Positions 20,507-24,941 of a DNA stretch of 24,941 nt are shown piece after piece. Numbering within the stretch: the first letter of the stretch is position 1; each line of letters opens with the position of its first letter. The position numbers and the translations under genes were made by a program. The DNA is from Parasitella parasitica (Eukaryota > Mucoromycota > Mucoromycetes > Mucorales > Mucoraceae): the NCBI GenBank assembly GCA_025201805.1, contig MU619270.1, forward strand, positions 180,069 through 205,009. Direction: 5' to 3'. The notes under the pieces are model-generated. The model saw only the letters and a program-made list of their open reading frames with translations, was not told the DNA's origin and did no database searches.

Positions 20507-20516
20507 TTTTTATATA
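20507..20516 (-). promoter_or_regulatory. TATA box of the thaumatin-like gene
   Basis: TTATATAAAA on the minus strand, about 67 nt upstream of the start codon at 20440, followed by a pyrimidine-containing leader. It is a strong consensus match at a normal distance. Confidence 0.65.
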
Positions 20517-21804
20517 AGAGTTGATTTTGAAACAAAAATGTAGACTTATGATGAAGTGATCAGAGCACGGGTCCCATCATATTGAATGAATCAAGAACTT
20601 CGCCAATGTTGTGTCTAGATGAAATTTTTTAATAGGTTATATTTCAAACGAATTGAATTTGATGAACAAGGGCCCAGAAAATGACCGTCGGTGTGAGCTA
20701 AATGTATATCATTGTTATATTTAACTATTTCGTACGATATGATAATAGTTGTAAGTATAGACTGAAAAGTAAGAGGGTAGAAATCAGAAAAAAGGTGCCT
20801 GAAAAAGTTCAAAAGGTAACTCTATGTCACCCATAGAGGATGTTTCTAGTTCCTAGTTCTTTATAGTCGTTTTAATGGGTCAAATTTCGTATTTATTTCA
20901 ACTAGATTGATATGAAACATAGTACACATCTTTACTTGCAAACCTTTTTTTTTTTTAATTTTTGCTGCGTTGCATAGGTGTACAACTAATTCCAACAATA
21001 TGTATTCTTCAAAATTTGACAGATGTTGTTCACCTGAGTCATATTCCTTGACATTAAAACGATCCAATCATAAAAACTGGATAAAAATAAATCGAAAAAG
21101 AACGTATTATTGGCTTACAATATCTAATTGCTCATGTTTCAAGTTACTCGAGATGCAAGGCTATCTCTTTCAAAAATCGCAGCTGGAGGATCAATGAAGC
21201 ATGTACTAAAATTTCTGTCCGACAAAACACCATTAACACTGGATGTATTTCTTCATTTGAACACGCTACTAGGCAAACACAACTAGATATATATCTAACG
21301 TCATTCTCCAAGACATTCACAACTTTTTGTATTGTTGAGAAGGCGCGGATACGGGATGTAAATTTACCTGTACTTTAAATAGTATCCGCTTATCCAACTT
21401 GTGATTCAATTCCAACGCGTCAAGTAGCCATTACTAAAATACCACTTATATGAAGAAGAAGAGAGGGACAACAGAAAAATAAACTTAAAGGGGATAAAAA
21501 GCTGATGTTTATTCAATGCTATATGGGTTTTGTTTATTTGTTAGCTGACAAGTGTAGCAAATAAAAAATACCCACTGTTTGCCTTTTTAGGTATTATTTA
21601 AACATATGTTGATCGCTGAAGAATGATATGAAATTTCTACAAATATACATTCACTTAATTCCAGCCTATACATCTCGCAAGTTACAGGCTGTCAAGTCAA
21701 TTTGTATAAATTATGAGCAAGTCTTTGAGCTTTCTAGACCCTCTTCTTTGTTATATAAATAGAATTGTTTCTATTTTCTGAAATTTATCAAATATTAACA
21801 CTAA
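20517..21804. other. AT-rich spacer right of the thaumatin-like gene
   Basis: About 1.3 kb. A 75-codon plus frame (20970-21197, KNWIKINRKRTYYWLTISN within) has no recognisable domain or splice context. An 8-bp perfect inverted repeat GCGGATAC/GTATCCGC flanks a 29-nt loop at 21345-21389. TATA-like TTATATAAATAG occurs near 21751. No gene is called. Confidence 0.35.
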
Positions 21805-22172
21805 GGTGGCCCTATTTTCGGAAAAAAAAACGTTATCATTAATCAGCCCCAGGACCGTGCTCATCGGTTAAGAAGTGAATCCCTCGGCAAGCATTTGTTT
21901 GATGAAAAATATCATTCGGCAACACCATAGTCTATATATAGTTAACCTTTTTTTTTTCTTTACATTGGAACGAGCTGTTTTACATCCCTCGAACTACTGT
22001 GAAAAAAATCGACCTTCGTTCTTATCGGGGGGGGGGGGGTGCACAGGTCATCTTTACAGGGAATTATGGTATTGTAGAAGACTTGGTTATTGAAAAACTT
22101 TTTGAAGGTGGTCTCGTCTATTTTGACTCTTGCGGTTACATGAATAACGAGCTTGAGAGTTACATTTTATAA
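21805..22172 (+). pseudogene. Unidentified coding relic interrupted by stops and a G13 run
   Basis: Two adjoining plus-strand frames look coding. The first (21805-21930) includes NVIINQPQDRAHRLRSESLG and KHLFDEKYHSATP before a TAG. The second (21942-22172) includes LHWNELFYIPRTTVKKIDLR, then a Gly run made by G13, then AQVIFTGNYGIVEDLVIEKL and FEGGLVYFDSCGYMNNELES before TAA. There is no initiator, and no clean splice joins the two parts. I do not recognise the family. The calm residue composition and mid-length open frame in an AT-rich area suggest a decayed gene or transposon piece, but chance cannot be excluded. Confidence 0.35.
22027..22039. repeat. G13 homopolymer
   Basis: Thirteen consecutive G inside the coding relic. 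Run length here is error-prone in sequencing and decides the downstream reading frame. Confidence 0.8.
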
Positions 22173-22265
22173 TATATACTTCATCTAGATGATTGGCACA
22201 TCAATGCAGCAACACCGTTGATGGGTTTTCATTAGAAATATTGCGCATTTAAACAATCACATTAA

Positions 22266-22741
22266 TTTTTTTTTTGTAATGGAGTCGCGCTCCGGTTTTT
22301 ATTTGAAGTGCTTTAGAAGTCGTAATGAGTGATAGAAAAGACTGGATATCTAAAGGGGGGGGGACGAGAAAAGAAATAGTATAAGAAGAAATCGGCATAC
22401 AGACGATGTGTTACTGAGGTTGAGAGAAAAGGGGTTCGGTCGAAGATCTAGCGCCAATGTGTCTGCCAAATAGTGACAAGAATGACAGCAAAGAGTTGAC
22501 GAAAAGATAAATCAGTTGGAGGGACTGAGGTATCACGATCTTGAGGAGGAGGAGAGCAAAGTAAGACTTGCTGCAAAGAGTGGAGAAAATTCGCATCCGA
22601 GAGGGTTGAAGAATGGATGTAGGTTTGATACATCTCGCGCCATACCAGTAATTTAGGAGGACAAGAGAAGAGGAAATGCTTAATAGTCTCAGTGGAAGAG
22701 GCACAATCACATTCATTGACAGGAACATTATAATGAATAAA
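22266..22741 (-). mobile_element. 5'-truncated LINE (non-LTR retrotransposon) 3' fragment
   Basis: On the minus strand an open frame (22741-22448) reads NECDCASSTETIKHFLFSCP and continues LLVWREMYQTYIH... to a stop. CxC...ET..H-x4-CP followed by VW is the zf-RVT-type Cys/His motif at the C terminus of LINE reverse-transcriptase proteins. An untranslated region follows, with a C9 run (22363-22355) and a CCGGAGCGCGACTCC block. The fragment ends in A10 (plus-strand T run 22266-22275), the poly(A) tail expected of target-primed insertion. An in-frame stop sits immediately upstream of the open frame and no reverse-transcriptase core is found, so it is a dead 5'-truncated copy. Target-site duplications were not convincing. 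Confidence 0.72.
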
Positions 22742-22956
22742 TTAATAGTCTAAACCTCGGCAAATGTTTCATTTTACGACAGTTGTTGACACCTATAAAC
22801 TTTTTGATTCTAAAAAATGAAGCTAGCCAGGAAATTTTTTTGGTTGATCTCTTTTACATGCACTATCAGAATTTATTATTAAATCTTGAAGGTTTCTTCA
22901 TCTGTTAAATCTCACAAATACAATCTGGACGTAGCTATTATCTCGAGTGAGGACAC

Positions 22957-23942
22957 ATGTCTTATTCGATTGAGACTTACCTAGAAACCGTATATTGCTA
23001 TGATAAATATATATTTGAGATGCTCGTGTTTGATTACAGATCAACCTAATCCATCCAATCGAGCAGGTTTGTTTATTTTAGAATACTTTTAACAAGAAGG
23101 GTATACACGCATACAAATTTAATACGAAAAAATTAAAGTTTTTCGGAATCGTGGACAGGCATATACCAATATATGGATATTTACAATTCAAATGCAATTG
23201 AATCTACACGCCACAGAAAACAAACAGAGTTTCGAAGATGGAAATAGACGTTACAAAATTTTAAGGATAAGTGAGATTATTTGCACGATATTCATTGCAC
23301 TGCCATTCATCACCAGCAGTAACAATGATATTGCACTCCACATTTATGCAGAACAGCCTCGCATAAAAGGAGTCGACTACAACAATGCTATGGTACTGGT
23401 AAATTTAGATTATTATCAATGGTTAGTGTATTGGTCTATATTGGTTATTTTGATTTTGCATTAAAATTAATTAAAATGTTGAGGAAACATCTCCACAATC
23501 AAAATAAAGAGGATGGTGGTAACAATGCCGCTATTCAGAGAGCTCCAATTATTCTATTTTATAAGATTGATGCAAAAATACTTGATATGCAGGTTCGCAT
23601 GACTATAAGTATTGGAATCAGTTCCATGCTGTATTTTCTTGTTTGCTAGATACTTTTATAAATTCTACATGCTTGTGAACGGCAAATCTCATAACAATTA
23701 CACTACAACCTTTATATTATTAATTAATTTAAAAAAGCCCATAGCACATTAGCTTTTACATTGACTATTATGGTCATGTCATTCAAGTTAGCTTTATTCA
23801 TTGACTGCCTCATGCAGAGTACTCAATCTCTTAGTACATGTTCTCCAACCCAGACAAAACAGTTAAATCCAATGATACTGCTAGCACTATCAGATCTAAC
23901 TCTAGTCCAGATGAATCTACTTTGATATCAAGCTATGATTAA
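22957..23942 (+). pseudogene. Decayed or interrupted multi-span membrane-protein gene
   Basis: Splicing at GTATAT...TTACAG (22990-23039) and GTTTGT...GGACAG (23067-23158) joins MSYSIETYLET, INLIHPIEQ and AYTNIWIFTIQMQLN in one frame. That frame then continues open through ILRISEIICTIFIALPFI and VDYNNAMVLVNLDYYQWLVY until 23464. The protein-like signal moves by one frame near 23440-23455 to FDFALKLIKMLRKHLHNQ, then AAIQRAPIILFYKIDAKILD and VRMTISIGISSMLYFLVC (stop at 23647-23649). It moves back at 23648 to RYFYKFYMLVNGKSHNNYTT. A last piece after a CTCTTAG acceptor reads YMFSNPDKTVKSNDTAS to a stop at 23940-23942. At least three hydrophobic spans are visible. No family is recognised. Frameshifts argue for a pseudogene; sequence errors or an unusual intron pattern are alternatives. 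Confidence 0.38.
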
Positions 23943-24580
23943 GCCCGAAAAGATTGTTGCAGTTTCGACCATCAATCATCTTAGAGCAAAATAATTTACA
24001 TAACACAACACCCTCCGTATAGAGAGCACCTCCTCATCACACACTCCTAAAATTGATTAGGTACTTATTCCATAATTTTAGGGCTTACCATCTGAATAAA
24101 TATCTTTCATTTTATGTCTAACTTTTGCTAAAGTGATAGAACTTCCTACAAAAAAGTAATTGGATGTCATCTCTTACGGAGCTACCTTAGAATTCCAAAT
24201 CAAGCTAAAAAACAGATTACCTAAATATCTAACCATGAAACCGCGAAACATTTATAATCGATTAAGAACCAACTAAAAGAAATCGAACCACAATGATCTG
24301 CCATAATTATAGACAGGAGATCATGGCAATGTACTTCAATTAAAGATTGAAGATTGTCCAATGATGTGATGTGATACGCTTGTGTAAATGGAGAATAAAG
24401 TCTCTGTTTCAAATCAAGAAGGTTATTCCTGTAAGTAACACAGATCTGAGCACCAGGATAAGGGTTAAGGCACTGTCAGATCAAAGACGTGTAGCCCTTG
24501 TTGTATAATCTTATATCGTACCCTGTCAAGTAGATTGTCACTGTGAATTAGTCTTGTCAATTAGTAATCTAAATAAGTCA
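23943..24580. other. AT-rich spacer with one unassigned minus-strand open frame
   Basis: A minus frame open from 24475 to 24221 includes NPYPGAQICVTYRNNLLDLK and PFTQAYHITSLDNLQSLIEV. It has no start codon in a sensible place and no recognised motif, so it is only noted as a possible relic. Confidence 0.25.
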
Positions 24581-24941
24581 CCAGAAATTTATGTAGTTGT
24601 TAAAAGTATAAATAGCAGATGAAATTTCGATCTTAAATAAAGTATCTTTTTAGCTTTCGTATCTCGTTAACCTTTGGTTTTCATTTTATCTTTTTTGATC
24701 CAACACACAAACCACATTTGGAACGCATAGACCAATGTAAGGAATGGTCCATGCATGTCATTTGCAAATGTGTCAGAAACATTGATATTAGAATACCTGT
24801 TGAGATCTGCAAGAAGATCGAAATAAAAAAAGTATAATATAAAACGTTGAATTAACGAGATACGAAAACTTGAGATTACTTTATTAAAGATTCAACTTTG
24901 CATCTGCTATTTATACTTTTTGCAACAACATAAATTTTTGG
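24581..24941. repeat. Large imperfect inverted repeat with LTR-like signals, cut by the window edge
   Basis: The 90 nt at 24581-24670 are about 80% identical to the reverse complement of 24852-24941, with exact blocks such as AGTATAAATAGCAGATG and TTTCGTATCTCGTTAA. Each arm holds a TATA-like TATAAATAG followed about 20-30 nt later by AATAAA, the order of promoter and poly(A) signal in an LTR. Towards the middle the symmetry continues loosely (CACATTTG/CAAATGTG at 24713 and 24765; GACCA/TGGTC at 24730 and 24745). The right arm reaches the last base of the window, so its outer end is unseen. It may be two opposed solo LTRs, a foldback element or a MITE. No transposase or integrase is visible. 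Confidence 0.6.

Noticed and set aside
21841-21900. Possible tRNA-like segment near AGGACCGTGCTCATCGG
   Set aside because: No cloverleaf, no T-loop GGTTCGA-type box and no internal promoter spacing could be found. No tRNA is supported anywhere in the window.
21875-22093. A 72-codon plus-strand open frame across the G13 run
   Set aside because: It overlaps the two better coding-like frames at 21805-21930 and 21942-22172, and shows no motif.
1-24941. CRISPR arrays, prokaryotic operons or prophage genes
   Set aside because: The genes have spliceosomal introns and eukaryotic domain families. No direct-repeat/spacer pattern or phage gene was seen.

Overview
This is nuclear DNA from a filamentous fungus, most likely an early-diverging one of the Mucoromycota (Mucorales-like). 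The grounds are very AT-rich spacers, small GT-AG introns of about 45-130 nt, long A/T homopolymers near promoters, a GT77-type glycosyltransferase, a thaumatin-like secreted protein, several transcription factors with a fungal middle homology region, and a LINE 3' fragment. I cannot name the species. Nothing looks bacterial, plasmid-borne or viral.

Layout. 177-1253 (-) is a type II membrane glycosyltransferase. 1447-2620 (-) is a clearly dead G-protein alpha subunit gene that still shows its old introns. 2621-4403 has no supportable gene. 4404-8140 (+) is a six-exon gene for a 1144-residue PH-domain/coiled-coil protein. 9262-10486 (+) is a three-exon gene of unknown function, preceded by a 20-bp perfect palindrome and a (TC)10 tract. 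10794-12833 (+) is a three-exon regulator-like protein that has a middle homology region but no visible zinc cluster. It converges, with 19 bp between stop codons, on an F-box protein (12853-14031 or 12853-14236, -). 14878-17547 (-) is a transcription factor with two complete Zn2Cys6 clusters in one chain. 19715-20440 (-) is a secreted thaumatin-like protein. From about 20.5 kb to the end the window looks like a gene graveyard: an unidentified coding relic, a 5'-truncated LINE, a decayed or badly interrupted membrane-protein gene, and a large imperfect inverted repeat with LTR-like signals that runs off the edge.

Most intact genes are unrelated housekeeping or regulatory functions, so I see no operon-like system or cluster. 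The strongest unusual result is the tandem Zn2Cys6 factor: an N-terminal cluster assembled across a GC-AG intron, then about 130 residues later a second cluster with identical cysteine spacing but almost none of the basic residues used for DNA contact. It sits about 2 kb from a second regulator that keeps the effector domain but lacks any zinc cluster. The Gα pseudogene, with a full catalogue of lesions, and several unannotated relics at the right-hand end are the other points worth a second look.

Limits. Exon structures were worked out by eye from splice signals, phase and protein continuity. Coding-looking stretches in AT-rich spacers are unreliable: at 2.9-3.4 kb all three minus frames look protein-like. 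Such regions are therefore given low confidence unless a motif or splice phase supports them.
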